This document shows, in pieces, positions 1 to 9,175 of a stretch of DNA of 64,000 nt. The position numbers and the translations under genes are program-made. The notes below the pieces were generated by a model that saw only the letters and a list, made by a program, of their open reading frames with translations, did no database searches and was not told the DNA's origin. This DNA is from ZAX-1 sp046533095. GTDB lineage: Bacteria; Bacillota; Clostridia; Lachnospirales; Lachnospiraceae. Each line of letters opens with the position of its first letter. Within the stretch, counting starts at the first letter, position 1. The stretch covers positions 62,001 through 126,000 of the forward strand of contig JAJQRA010000007.1 in assembly GCA_046533095.1 (NCBI GenBank), read 5' to 3'.

Positions 1-355
1 AATTGCAATAGGCATATGCACGAATCGCCTTATCATCAACAAGGCTAAAGCGCACTTTAGGATCCTCGCCGGGTTTCAGGCTTTTACGCTGCCCACCTTT
101 TTCTGTAAGCAGATAAATCCACTTGATGTAGTGCGCCTCTAGCATAGGATGAGCTGCGCTACCCACCGAAACTTCGATCTCATCGCCTTTTTGTGAAATG
201 ACAGGGACATGCTTTTCCGTTGCCCCATCGGAAGTGTTTGCAATCAGCTCACTCATTTCCTCACCGCAACAAATCACCTTAACGCCTACGTAGTCGATAA
301 ACCCCACTAAATTCCCGCAATGTTTGCAGATGAAAAATTTTTGTTCTTTACTCAT
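1..355 (-). CDS. Superoxide reductase (desulfoferrodoxin), 3' end cut by window edge
   Basis: Translation from the ATG at 355 gives an N-terminal desulforedoxin-type domain (CKHCGN near residues 10-15, then ICCGEEM near 29-35: four cysteines for a rubredoxin-like iron) followed by the superoxide reductase core. The core shows the expected iron ligands: EKHVP, AHPM, AHYI and the beginning of the terminal YCN motif at the edge. The family reduces superoxide to hydrogen peroxide in the cytoplasm of anaerobes, with electrons from rubredoxin. Only about ten residues, including the expected final His-Gly-Leu-Trp, lie outside the window. An AAAGGAGG site sits 7-8 bases upstream, which fixes the start. 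It appears monocistronic and is separated from the glucanase gene by about 215 bases. Confidence 0.93.
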   Translation of the reverse strand, partial: MSKEQKFFICKHCGNLVGFIDYVGVKVICCGEEMSELIANTSDGATEKHVPVISQKGDEIEVSVGSAAHPMLEAHYIKWIYLLTEKGGQRKSLKPGEDPKVRFSLVDDKAIRAYAYCN

Positions 356-569
356 AGATTGTTCCTCCTTTCGGAATGTCCACCCAGCTATTCAAGCTGT
401 CTGTACCTCATTTTATTGTAGTCAATGTAATGTAACGCCTGTGGTTTTTGTCAATCTTACTGGTTATTATTATAGTCAATATCAACAGACTTGTCAACCG
501 TCTGGTTCCTTCCTTTTTCCATACAATGTTGCTTTTATAGACATCCTAAGCAATTTCTATCCGCCAAAC

Positions 570-1700
570 TTATTTTTCCACATTTTTGCCCGTTAAAGCT
601 TTCACAATTTGAGGGAATTGCCATGTTAGGCTATAGCGATCCATCAGGAAAAAGGATTCTGTATTTTCAGGTTTTCCACCGGTATCCCACCAGATGCAGG
701 GGATATTTTGCCGCTTTGCTTTTCCTACAATATAGTGTGCCCACGCGGCGCGATCTGCTTCATTGCCTTTATCGATCGCTCCAAATTCAGTAATGATGAC
801 AGGGATGCCCTTGTCGATAAAGATACGCCCTAAATCTGCAAATATGCGATCAATTTCAAGCGTATTTTCTTGTGTTCGTGCATTCCATTTACACTTGTCA
901 GCGTCCCCTCCTACCTCTTGAGCAAACCAATAGGGGCGATAAAAATGCACCGAAACAATTACTTTATCTGCTTTTTGCAATTGAAAAGCTTCTAACGCTT
1001 CCGTTTCAAGAGATGCCCCATAGGTTGGAAGGATTAGGTATCGCTCGCTGTTGCCACCCGATGCCTGGCGCACTGTTTTTACAAACGCGGCGTTAAGTTT
1101 ATTTACGGTTTCTCTCGCCTGTGGCGTCCCTTGTGTCCATTCATATCTTGTTCCAATCAGTCTTGGCTCATTCATATTTTCAAACAGCAGACGATCGTCA
1201 TACTGTGCAAATCGCTCTGCAATCTGTTTCCATACAACGCAAATCATCGTTTCTGCCAGTCCACTATTTTCTTCACTTGGCGTGTACCAAGTATCATGGT
1301 GTGCATTTAAAATCACATACAGATTGCACTCAATCGCAAAATCCACTACTTGTTGGACCCGATCAAGCCATGCGGCATCAATCTGAAAAGAGCTATCCAT
1401 ATGTTCATACCAAGTGACAGGGATTCGGATCGTGTCAAATCCTGCATCATCCACTTTTGCGATGATCTTTGCAGTTGTTTCCGGATTTCCCCAAAAGGTT
1501 TCTTGATCCAGGTCAATATAATTTCGATTGCCGGAAAAATGTGCATCCAACGTGTTTCCAAGATTCCAGCCAACCCTCATATCTGCCGGAAGTAATCGTT
1601 CCTCTTTCTTTTGTAAACAAGATACTGCCACCAGCAAAATCATCCCTGCTGCGATTGGCATGATTGCATAGAAGCACCGATAGCTCATTTTTATTTTCAT
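570..1700 (-). CDS. ccsZ: GH5 endoglucanase lipoprotein of the cellulose operon (CcsZ-like)
   Basis: About 376 residues. The N terminus is a lipoprotein signal (hydrophobic stretch ending LLVAVSC), so the enzyme should be anchored outside the membrane. The mature part is glycoside hydrolase family 5: GWNLGNTLDA, GFDTIRIPVTW, ILNAHHDTW, the acid/base glutamate in NMNEPRL (about residue 180) and the nucleophile in ITEFGAID (about 310). GH5 enzymes of this type cut beta-1,4-glucan. As last gene of the cellulose synthesis operon it probably trims nascent polymer, like CcsZ of Clostridioides difficile or BcsZ of proteobacteria. I chose the ATG at 1700 over a TTG at 1706 because AGAGGTG lies about 10 bases upstream of the ATG and too close to the TTG. 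Catalytic residues are intact. Confidence 0.9.
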   Translation of the reverse strand: MKIKMSYRCFYAIMPIAAGMILLVAVSCLQKKEERLLPADMRVGWNLGNTLDAHFSGNRNYIDLDQETFWGNPETTAKIIAKVDDAGFDTIRIPVTWYEHMDSSFQIDAAWLDRVQQVVDFAIECNLYVILNAHHDTWYTPSEENSGLAETMICVVWKQIAERFAQYDDRLLFENMNEPRLIGTRYEWTQGTPQARETVNKLNAAFVKTVRQASGGNSERYLILPTYGASLETEALEAFQLQKADKVIVSVHFYRPYWFAQEVGGDADKCKWNARTQENTLEIDRIFADLGRIFIDKGIPVIITEFGAIDKGNEADRAAWAHYIVGKAKRQNIPCIWWDTGGKPENTESFFLMDRYSLTWQFPQIVKALTGKNVEK

Positions 1701-1734
1701 AGCCAAATTTCACCTCTTACTCATTTTACCTGCC

Positions 1735-1841
1735 CTGCTCCTTTATCTATTTCATTTAAAAATTAAAATGAAAACGGGAGGGTGATAGCGATGGCCTCTC
1801 ACTTGCTGCTCTTTTATCTATTTCATTTAAAAGTTAAAATA
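1735..1841. repeat. 72-bp-spaced direct repeat at the 3' end of the MBOAT gene
   Basis: A 35-base block at 1735-1769 recurs almost exactly at 1807-1841. The second copy holds the final codons and stop of the O-acetyltransferase gene (...VYFNF stop on the minus strand). The first copy reads ...FHFNF stop in the corresponding frame, so it looks like a duplicated gene end left between this gene and the glucanase gene. Confidence 0.8.
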
Positions 1842-3251
1842 TACAAATGGATTATAAGTGCCTTTTACCATATAAGTAATACAAATCACAAAAACCAGCA
1901 GTATCGCAACAGGATAACAGCCATCCAACACGAAGCCAAGCCTACGACCATCTGTCAATACTTTGTTGACACGTCTGGCAATTGGCGTACTAAATAAAAC
2001 TGCCGCAATAAAAAATACCGCATTTTCTTTCAAAAACATCCAGGTATAGCCGTCCTGCCATCTTGTGTCTCCATTGCCTATACCGAACATGCTTCCTAGG
2101 TATTTCCCTGCCTCGATATGCGTCGTGGCACGAAAGATAACCATGCCAAAATTAACGGCCAGCAGTGTATAGATATGCCGCCACACGGAATACCCTTTGC
2201 GATCCTTTATTTTTAATAGGCGCTCTATAAATATAAATACAAAATTATATACCCCCCAAATGACGAACGTCCATTCCGCTCCGTGCCAGATTCCAGTTAA
2301 AACCCATACGATAAACATGTTTCGAATGGTTTTATCCGCATTGCCCTTCGATCCCCCCAATGGAATGTATACATAATTCCGAAACCATTGGGCGAGCGAT
2401 ATATGCCATCTACGCCAAAATTCCGTCATAGACTGTGAGATGTAAGGATAGTTGAAATTCTCCTGAAATTTAAATCCAAACATCAAACCAAGCCCAATGG
2501 CCATATCCGAATAACCGGAAAAGTCAAAAAAAATCTGAAGAGTATAGGCGATAGAGCCAAGCCATGCTAACGGCGCCGAGATGGCTCCTTTTTCACACAT
2601 CGTGAAAATATGGTCTGCAACCGTTGCCATACTGTTCGCAATCAAGACTTTTTTGCCAAGCCCCGACACAAACCTGCATACTCCAATCGACACTTTACGC
2701 AAAGAATCTGTCCGCTTCCTAATTTGATCTTCAATCACATGATAGGCAACGATTGGCCCGGCAATCAGCTGTGGAAAAAATGCGATATAAAGCCCAAAAT
2801 ACAACGGATTCTTCTGTACATTGGCATCTTTGCGATAAACATCTATCACATAGGACATCGCCTGAAACGTAAAAAAAGAAATGCCAATGGGCAAAACAAT
2901 CTTTGGCGCTTCCACCCAGTTGCCGCTTATCGCCCAAATATTCCTTAAAACAAACGTCAAGTATTTAAACACGAACAATATCCCTAGATTAAAGGCTACC
3001 ATACTGGTCATAATGATGCGAATCGCAATTCTTCGCTCCCTAAAGTGATCCACCAATCGTCCAAACACATAATTTACCGTAATGGATGCAATCATAACAA
3101 AGACAAACCACGGTTCTCCCCATGCATAAAAAAGCAGACTGAAGAGCAAGAGGATTAGATTTTGAATCGGACGTAAGAACCGGCAAAGGTGATATGCCAC
3201 CAACACACATGGCAAAAAATATGCCAAGAACACGATACTTGAAAAAAGCAT
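1827..3251 (-). CDS. MBOAT-family membrane O-acetyltransferase (AlgI-like)
   Basis: About 474 residues, strongly hydrophobic with about ten membrane segments. Family signatures are clear: FWRRWHISLAQWFRNY followed by VYIPLGGSKGN, and TGIWHGAEW with the conserved active-site histidine. Members move acyl groups across the membrane onto extracellular polysaccharide (AlgI, WssH, DltB, PatA). Between the cellulose synthase pair and the glucanase, and with an AlgX/AlgJ-like protein in the same operon, the likely job is acetylation of the exported glucan, as proposed for the CcsH/CcsI pair in C. difficile. The longest open frame begins at 3293, but AAGGAGGAGC directly precedes ATG 3251, and MLFSSIVFLAYFLPC is a normal first membrane helix, so 3251 is preferred. 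The gap to the upstream gene is 10 bases. Confidence 0.9.
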   Translation of the reverse strand: MLFSSIVFLAYFLPCVLVAYHLCRFLRPIQNLILLLFSLLFYAWGEPWFVFVMIASITVNYVFGRLVDHFRERRIAIRIIMTSMVAFNLGILFVFKYLTFVLRNIWAISGNWVEAPKIVLPIGISFFTFQAMSYVIDVYRKDANVQKNPLYFGLYIAFFPQLIAGPIVAYHVIEDQIRKRTDSLRKVSIGVCRFVSGLGKKVLIANSMATVADHIFTMCEKGAISAPLAWLGSIAYTLQIFFDFSGYSDMAIGLGLMFGFKFQENFNYPYISQSMTEFWRRWHISLAQWFRNYVYIPLGGSKGNADKTIRNMFIVWVLTGIWHGAEWTFVIWGVYNFVFIFIERLLKIKDRKGYSVWRHIYTLLAVNFGMVIFRATTHIEAGKYLGSMFGIGNGDTRWQDGYTWMFLKENAVFFIAAVLFSTPIARRVNKVLTDGRRLGFVLDGCYPVAILLVFVICITYMVKGTYNPFVYFNF

Positions 3252-3261
3252 AAGCTCCTCC

Positions 3262-4476
3262 TTAGGATTCCTTACTCTTTTGGCCAGTGCCAAGCCACAC
3301 GATGCAAAGTAGTAGAATTCCAGTAGCTATGCCCCCGCTTGCTGCTCTAATCAAAATAAGACGGTCCGGCCTTAGCCATCTATTTAAAAAATCCACGCTT
3401 TCTACTCCTACAAATTCGTCCGGGTGTGGCACTAAAACAGCATTTTCATCGCTTGCAGCCCAGGTGCTCGTTGGGGATTCTACAATCTGCACCATTTTCA
3501 TCACTTTCACCATCTGTCTATCTGTCCCTACGTAGGAATCAAGCTCCACTTCGCCTTCTTTTGTACCGGCATTTACCCTAAGCTCGCCGTGAACGGCACT
3601 AACCCCTTCATACGGTACGTTTAGGCTGATTTCTACATCGTTTTGTACCATCCCCCTATCGTCTAGCAGCTTATATTTCGAGAGCGAAGCACTGCCCTTT
3701 AAGAAGGGTATAAAAATACTGTTTTCCCCTACAATTTCTAAGGACAGCGCATGATTTAGGGCAAGTGCCTTTCTCGTATCCATCAAGGCAAAGTCACCTA
3801 CGACCAGCTCTGCAGTTTCCCCTTTTTGTATACCAAACGTTAAGCCAAACAGCTTAATTTGACTCAATGCATCCTCATCTTGCTCTAAATTAAAAGGCAG
3901 GTAGACATCACCGGAAAATCCCGCCAAAATCATACTGGAGCCATATGGCTTCTCTGCCTTATAATAAACCTGTTCCCCTGTGTCAAAGAGTGCCAAATTT
4001 CCGCTATTCATAGCTTTTGACTCATTTTCCGTTTCAACGGTCAAGTTAACTGTTATGGGATTTTCTCCCCTATTTTCCATATGACATGTTATGCCGCCAA
4101 AATTGCTCCAGTCCCAAGAGCCAAATTGTGAAATAAACACAAAAGGGTACTCGTTTTCTTCCTGTTTCGCATCAAGGATTATTTGGTACATATCTTTTTC
4201 ATTTATAAACACTGTTTTTAATTTTACTTGCCCCTCGTGACTGCCCACTGCAAAGTCTGTAGGCAACGATTGTGACGCCGCATGGGCAACAGGTCCACTT
4301 TGCCCTAGCCCTATTTCCAACACGGCCAACAGCATGATTTTGATTAGGTAGCCCACAAAAAACCTTCTATCATCCAATTTACAGCCCATCCGTATGTTGC
4401 TTTTATCAGACTTTACTTTGCAGCTTCTAAGCCGCCCTATGATTGCGCATACATGCGCTTTAGAAATCTCTGCCAT
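3262..4476 (-). CDS. ccsB: Exported, C-terminally anchored partner of cellulose synthase (CcsB-like)
   Basis: 404 residues. A hydrophobic signal region lies at about 38-65 (FFVGYLIKIMLLAVLEIGLG, then VAHAA as a plausible cleavage site), followed by an extracellular beta-rich part and a single C-terminal membrane helix (GGIATGILLLCIVWLG) with a short charged tail. I recognise no family motif strong enough for a firm call. The assignment as the membrane-tethered companion of the synthase, analogous to BcsB, rests on topology and position: it starts 6 bases after the synthase stop, with GGAGGATT overlapping the synthase end as ribosome site. The n-region before the signal is unusually long; an internal Met at residue 30 is possible but has no ribosome site. 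Confidence 0.6.
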   Translation of the reverse strand: MAEISKAHVCAIIGRLRSCKVKSDKSNIRMGCKLDDRRFFVGYLIKIMLLAVLEIGLGQSGPVAHAASQSLPTDFAVGSHEGQVKLKTVFINEKDMYQIILDAKQEENEYPFVFISQFGSWDWSNFGGITCHMENRGENPITVNLTVETENESKAMNSGNLALFDTGEQVYYKAEKPYGSSMILAGFSGDVYLPFNLEQDEDALSQIKLFGLTFGIQKGETAELVVGDFALMDTRKALALNHALSLEIVGENSIFIPFLKGSASLSKYKLLDDRGMVQNDVEISLNVPYEGVSAVHGELRVNAGTKEGEVELDSYVGTDRQMVKVMKMVQIVESPTSTWAASDENAVLVPHPDEFVGVESVDFLNRWLRPDRLILIRAASGGIATGILLLCIVWLGTGQKSKES

Positions 4477-4482
4477 TCTCTT

Positions 4483-6918
4483 TTAATCCTCCAAGTAGCC
4501 AGCTTCGTTAAATTCATTCTGCGCATTTGAATTTACCTGTTTTTGGAAATTCTGCTTTTTTGTACCCGCCGCTTTGGCCTCTTTTATATACTGTATGATA
4601 ATTTGGCGAAACGCTGGATGCAAAATGAGATCCATATAATTATCAACCTTGTATAGCCCTGTATTTGACGCTGTTTTTTTCCTCTTCTTTTTTCCGATTG
4701 CATTGGCATTTACAAGCGTACATTCCAATGTCAATCCCTTTGTGATTGGTAACGTTAGGAACTGCAAAGCTGGCTTTCCTTCCTTTTGCATTTTAATTTG
4801 GGCATATTCATAATTAAAATCTTTCAAAATTACATCTGCATACCCTCCTGTATCCAGATGCTTTAATTTTCTATTTTTCGTTTTATCGTCCTCACTCCCA
4901 CCACCTCCAACGCCACCCTGCGGGCATGTCGAATCCATATCCCATTCTTCTGGATGAAATCCCCTGTCTAAAAAGATGCGGGGCAACTTGCGCCCAAACG
5001 GGGTAGTTGCTTTTCTACGTGCAAAGATATTAATCTGCAAATCATCAAACATACTGATGTTTTTCCCTAATTTGTCTGTTCCCATGGGAACGCGGTCATA
5101 CAGTAGCCGGTAGAGCTGCTGGCGTTCTTTCTCTTTCTCTTCGCCCGCATAATCCATTAGCGATACTGCATATACCCACTGGTTATTTCTGCTATTCACC
5201 TGTACAATTCTACCCTTTATATGACTTTCATATACTTGATTGTAGAGTTTAATGGAAATCTCTTCCTCTGGCTTAAAATAATACGGAAAGTCCGCAACAA
5301 ATGATACGCCACCTTCTGATGCATCTTTTGTTTTGCATTCAAAGTTGTTAAGCTCTGATGAAACCTGGCAAAAAAGCTCTACCGGTATCCGTTCTGTCTT
5401 GCGGTACATCGTTCTAGAAAGCAGGAAAAAAATCGACATCACAATATAGTAAAGATTGATTAAGAGCCAAAATAGAACAACGCAAAATCCCAGTGTTTCA
5501 TTTTTGAATGTCCACCTAATACAATTTGCCATGCCCAGCAAAGATAATCCGACCAACAGCAGGTATGGAACTGCCCAAAGGTTCCCCCTCCTATTCCCTT
5601 GTTCTCCTTGGCTCTTGTTTGTCACCAGAAATTTCTTCTGTGAAAATCCAATCGTTTCAAATATAATTGGAAACAGCATTGGGATGCATAAAATCGTTTC
5701 ATATACATTTGTCCACCGCGTATTTCTAACCCCCCCTGAAAGCTTTGCAATCGTTGTATTCGTCAATAGGTACATCGGAAGCCACAAACACACCACCTGC
5801 ACAAAGGTACACTTTATTACGGTTATCTGAAACACCGAAAACATAATTGGAGCAAAAATATAAACGATTCGTTTTAAACTGGAATACCAATAGGAAATAG
5901 AAGAAAGAAAATTTACTTTCTGCGTAAAGTTTAAACCTCTTTTTCGTATGATATGCCTCTTTTTTCCCGTCTGTATGCAACCTCTGCCCCATCGCTGGCG
6001 CTGCTTTAAGAGTCCATCTAGATCACTGGGGGAAAGCCCAGATGCATGTACTTGCGGAATGGCATAGCACACATATCCCTTGCTTTGAATCTCTATCCCT
6101 GTGGCAAAGTCTTCCGTAATAATTCCCGTTACAAAACCGCCGATATCTTTAATTGCCTGCCTTAAAAGTATTGCATTTGTACCGCCGTAAATAACCGAAT
6201 TGCTTTTATTTCGCATAACCTGTATGTCACGATAAAAGTAATCCTGCTCGTTTGGTATCCGATCTTCTGAAAAGAGGTTGTATTGAAACAAATCGGGGTT
6301 ATAGAAACTTTGTGGAGTCTGGACAAACCCTACTTTTTCTTCTGTAAAAAAATAAGGGATCACTGCAGTAAGGAAATCATGCATTGGGATCATATCGGCA
6401 TCTAAGGTCAAAATAAGTGGCGATGAAGATGCCTCTAGCGCATGATTCAAATTTCCGGCTTTTGCATACTTATTATCTTCACTCGCCAAGTAATGGATAT
6501 GGAACCGGTTCGCCAATTCTTCCATTTCTGTACGTTTGCCATCATCGCAAAGATAGATATGCACTTTATCCTTGTCCGGATAATCCATACTCACACAGGC
6601 ATGCACTGTTTTATACAAAAGTTCATAGGGCTCATTAAAGGTTGCTATAAATACATCTACATCCGGATACTGCGGCGGGGGCAAAACCGGCAGTTGCGGA
6701 TACTTCATCTCAGACATATTATAAATATGCACCAGTAATTCAAATAGTCCCACAATTTCCACAATTAACAATATTAAGCCAAAAACCGTTGCCACTACCC
6801 CATATTCAAATGGTACAGTAAAAAATATCCGCCAAGTAATATAGATGAGTGAAGAAACAGCTGTAGCTATAATTAATATTTTGTTTTTCAGCAAATTACC
6901 ATTTTCTTGTTTCGCCAT
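4483..6918 (-). CDS. ccsA: Cellulose synthase catalytic subunit, GT2 with PilZ domain (CcsA/BcsA-like)
   Basis: About 811 residues. Two N-terminal membrane helices precede a family 2 glycosyltransferase domain (about 60-330): DVFIATFNEP, LCDDGK, the DAD metal site, ITEDFATG and the QRQRW product-binding motif. More membrane helices follow, then a PilZ domain at about 505-600 with RKTER and DASEGG, the arginine motif and D-x-S-x-x-G motif that bind c-di-GMP. The enzyme polymerises UDP-glucose and extrudes the chain. A ~200-residue charged tail after PilZ, including a glycine-rich stretch, is longer than in BcsA and its role is unknown. ATG 6918 is preferred over ATG 6927 because the AAGGAG site is only 2 bases from the latter. 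Second gene of the operon, 134 bases after the DHHW gene. Confidence 0.93.
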   Translation of the reverse strand: MAKQENGNLLKNKILIIATAVSSLIYITWRIFFTVPFEYGVVATVFGLILLIVEIVGLFELLVHIYNMSEMKYPQLPVLPPPQYPDVDVFIATFNEPYELLYKTVHACVSMDYPDKDKVHIYLCDDGKRTEMEELANRFHIHYLASEDNKYAKAGNLNHALEASSSPLILTLDADMIPMHDFLTAVIPYFFTEEKVGFVQTPQSFYNPDLFQYNLFSEDRIPNEQDYFYRDIQVMRNKSNSVIYGGTNAILLRQAIKDIGGFVTGIITEDFATGIEIQSKGYVCYAIPQVHASGLSPSDLDGLLKQRQRWGRGCIQTGKKRHIIRKRGLNFTQKVNFLSSISYWYSSLKRIVYIFAPIMFSVFQITVIKCTFVQVVCLWLPMYLLTNTTIAKLSGGVRNTRWTNVYETILCIPMLFPIIFETIGFSQKKFLVTNKSQGEQGNRRGNLWAVPYLLLVGLSLLGMANCIRWTFKNETLGFCVVLFWLLINLYYIVMSIFFLLSRTMYRKTERIPVELFCQVSSELNNFECKTKDASEGGVSFVADFPYYFKPEEEISIKLYNQVYESHIKGRIVQVNSRNNQWVYAVSLMDYAGEEKEKERQQLYRLLYDRVPMGTDKLGKNISMFDDLQINIFARRKATTPFGRKLPRIFLDRGFHPEEWDMDSTCPQGGVGGGGSEDDKTKNRKLKHLDTGGYADVILKDFNYEYAQIKMQKEGKPALQFLTLPITKGLTLECTLVNANAIGKKKRKKTASNTGLYKVDNYMDLILHPAFRQIIIQYIKEAKAAGTKKQNFQKQVNSNAQNEFNEAGYLED

Positions 6919-7052
6919 AGATGCCATATCTCCTTCTTTGGTTCTTTGGTTCTTTTATTCTTCTGCTCCATGTGGCATAAAACCACAAAAATACGAGCAT
7001 TCCATTCCGAAACGACAGGGTATTATATAGAAAAAAATAGAAAAAGTATTGG

Positions 7053-8270
7053 TTATTCTCTATAAAACGGGAAAAATTCATCTGTCAAACTAGCAGGAGA
7101 CAATGACATAAAAATATAATCAAAATCCATTTGCTTCGCAAACGCCACAATATCGCCTTTATAGTATCTTGGATCTAGCAAATATACTTCTGAGCAAACC
7201 GTTGAAGTAAAGGCCGCAACCGGCAACATCATGGAATCCTTGTAAAACAGCACTTTTGGCCCATCTACATTTTTTTTATTGACCACCTGCGCCATTGCAT
7301 GGTTGCCCCAAAGGTATATTCCAGACAAATCTCCTGCGATAGAAAGATCCTTTTTATCTACAAATGCATCTGCATACATAAGAACATGCCCAAATTCTCC
7401 GGGCCAAGGCCCGTTTTCCATCAAATCGCTTCTATCTGAAAAACTGTATTCATAGTCTGTTTTGAACTTCGGCCAAATAAAGGTAAAATCATCTGTCCCG
7501 CCATAATAGATTCCAGCTTTTCTTGCCATTGAGCCGACAAATGCCTGCGGATAAAACAGCGTATTGTAATTGTCCCTATCCGTATACAAATGTTCTGCAT
7601 CCAAAGCCATGCCGCTATCTTCTTCCATCGCAGCGACAACTTGTTGAAATGCCCAAAAAGCCGTTTCTGTCGTCCAGTGGTGGTCTGCTTGATAAAACAA
7701 CTCGTCATATGCAATGCCACTGTCCAGCAACGTTTCCCGCAAATCCAGATACGCTACCCCTTTTTTCGCTAAGCCTGCCAAAAACTCATCTGCTGTTTCG
7801 TTTGCATAGGAATAGGGTATTCCAGTTGGAAATTCTGTTTTGCCTGCTATCGCTTTGTCCGGCGACATAATATACAGCAAGCTCGTCTTTTCGTCCTCTA
7901 CCTCGCGTTGAAACTTCGCCATCCGTTTTACAAATTCCTCAGATGGACTTGGTTCCGATGTAAAAAAGGTAAAATGCTGCCGTCCATCTGTATCCTTTAC
8001 CACTTCAAAATTATTTTCTTCATTTTTATCCATGAGGACTTGCAAATATCCAAACAAATTGATAAATCCTTCCCGAAAAACAACATTTTCATTTATCCTA
8101 AGATTTACATCGCTGATACGATCGGAGGTTTTCATGAATTGCGAATCGCGTACACTATGGATAATCTCCGGAAATGTACGTATCATCGTAGCAACTGAAA
8201 ATAGCGATAATCCAACCATAAGCAACACTGCCGCAATCATTTTTTTCTTAAAAAAACGTTCTAGCCACAT
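7053..8270 (-). CDS. AlgX/AlgJ-like SGNH-hydrolase-fold polysaccharide acetylation protein (DHHW family)
   Basis: About 405 residues: one N-terminal membrane anchor (about 8-30) and an extracellular domain. It carries the diagnostic QADHHWTTETAF motif (Asp-His of the SGNH triad) at about residue 196, and FYKDSMMLP near 345 where the family has its catalytic serine (usually GDSF, here KDSM). Such proteins (AlgX, AlgJ, DHHW family) take acetyl from an MBOAT partner and place it on exported polysaccharide. First gene of the cellulose operon, with the MBOAT gene three genes downstream. The ATG at 8270 is chosen because GGAAGGGAG lies 7-8 bases upstream; the open frame begins 27 bases earlier without a site. 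Confidence 0.85.
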   Translation of the reverse strand: MWLERFFKKKMIAAVLLMVGLSLFSVATMIRTFPEIIHSVRDSQFMKTSDRISDVNLRINENVVFREGFINLFGYLQVLMDKNEENNFEVVKDTDGRQHFTFFTSEPSPSEEFVKRMAKFQREVEDEKTSLLYIMSPDKAIAGKTEFPTGIPYSYANETADEFLAGLAKKGVAYLDLRETLLDSGIAYDELFYQADHHWTTETAFWAFQQVVAAMEEDSGMALDAEHLYTDRDNYNTLFYPQAFVGSMARKAGIYYGGTDDFTFIWPKFKTDYEYSFSDRSDLMENGPWPGEFGHVLMYADAFVDKKDLSIAGDLSGIYLWGNHAMAQVVNKKNVDGPKVLFYKDSMMLPVAAFTSTVCSEVYLLDPRYYKGDIVAFAKQMDFDYIFMSLSPASLTDEFFPFYRE

Positions 8271-8780
8271 AGAATTCTCCCTTCCTTTCCTGCGCAAAAG
8301 CCCATACTTTACCCTCTCTAAAATGTATCATACAAGAAAGCGAACAGATACCTGCAAAGCCAGCCTATGCAATCTTAAATCTCTGCACTGCCACTTCGCC
8401 CACGCTTTAAAAGCCTTATGAAAGGCAACGACATAATGCCGTTTATGTAGTGGTGTGCTGAATTTCGTAGGATCAAAACCACCGTAACGCAACCTACCGT
8501 TCAAGCACAATTGTACAAAAGAGGAGTGCGCAAATGAAGGCATATCAAGAGCCCTACAATGTGACTTGCTATTCAATTGAAAAGGGAATATTTTCCGAAT
8601 GGATATGATAATGTGGCTAGACGAATTTCAAAAATTCACCCGGTCTGATTGTGCTGTATGTCAATATATAATTTTTTTAAGTTTTTTTAATAATTTATGA
8701 TAAATATTTTGGGCGAAAAATCTAGTATTTTGCTGAATGTAGTGTTAGAATAGGATTCATCAATGCAAGTTATTTCATAT
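8271..8780. other. Intergenic region upstream of the cellulose operon
   Basis: About 500 bases without a convincing gene. The proximal part must hold the promoter of the minus-strand cellulose operon, but I find no clear -35/-10 pair. A minus-strand open frame at 8328-8576 (82 codons) has no ribosome site and no recognisable motif. The stretch 8655-8740 is very A+T rich. No c-di-GMP riboswitch consensus was seen. Confidence 0.5.
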
Positions 8781-9007
8781 TTAGTTCGTGGCCTCGGCGA
8801 GCCCAAGTTTTGCGGCTTCGACAGTGACAAACCGCAGTTCGCTTACACGAATCCCAGTAGAACAGATCGTCTGCATGGCAAGGCTTAGCCACTCGTTCCC
8901 CCGCTATGTTGCTATCCGCAAAAGCCGCTCATACTCAGCGCGCGTTAGCTCCTTGTCGCATGAGCTGTATATCTTCTTTTGGATCTTTAGAGGCTTATTT
9001 TTTGTAT
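8781..9007 (-). pseudogene. Fragment of a tyrosine recombinase/integrase gene
   Basis: Read on the minus strand, about 75 codons give ...KELTRAEYERLLRIA, an in-frame TAG at the next-but-one codon, then RGNEWLSLAMQTICSTGIRV and SELRFVTVEAAKLG before a stop at 8781. The segment with Gly-Ile-Arg-Val-Ser-Glu-Leu is the conserved box I region (catalytic Arg) of XerC/D-type tyrosine recombinases; the strings match from memory a clostridial integrase family. The N-terminal SAM-like part and the C-terminal catalytic half (H-x-x-R, Tyr) are missing, so this is a dead remnant, probably from a lost mobile element. Confidence 0.75.
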
Positions 9008-9175
9008 AATCCAATGTTCCTCCCTTTAAGGTGTGTTGGACTATTCCTTTCTTCCAATATTTTGTTGGGGTAATTTTAGTTGCTCCATTATCGTTAAGTA
9101 TGCACTATGGTCATCCTTTTTGCAATTGCAACATATTTCCTCTTCAAAAATAAAGTGTGCCATTCGATTGGCATT

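Noticed and set aside
8271..8500. c-di-GMP riboswitch in front of the cellulose operon
   Set aside because: No GEMM-I or GEMM-II consensus was recognised; control is more likely through the PilZ domain.
8328..8576. 82-codon minus-strand open frame upstream of the cellulose operon
   Set aside because: No ribosome site, no motif, and composition like noncoding neighbours.
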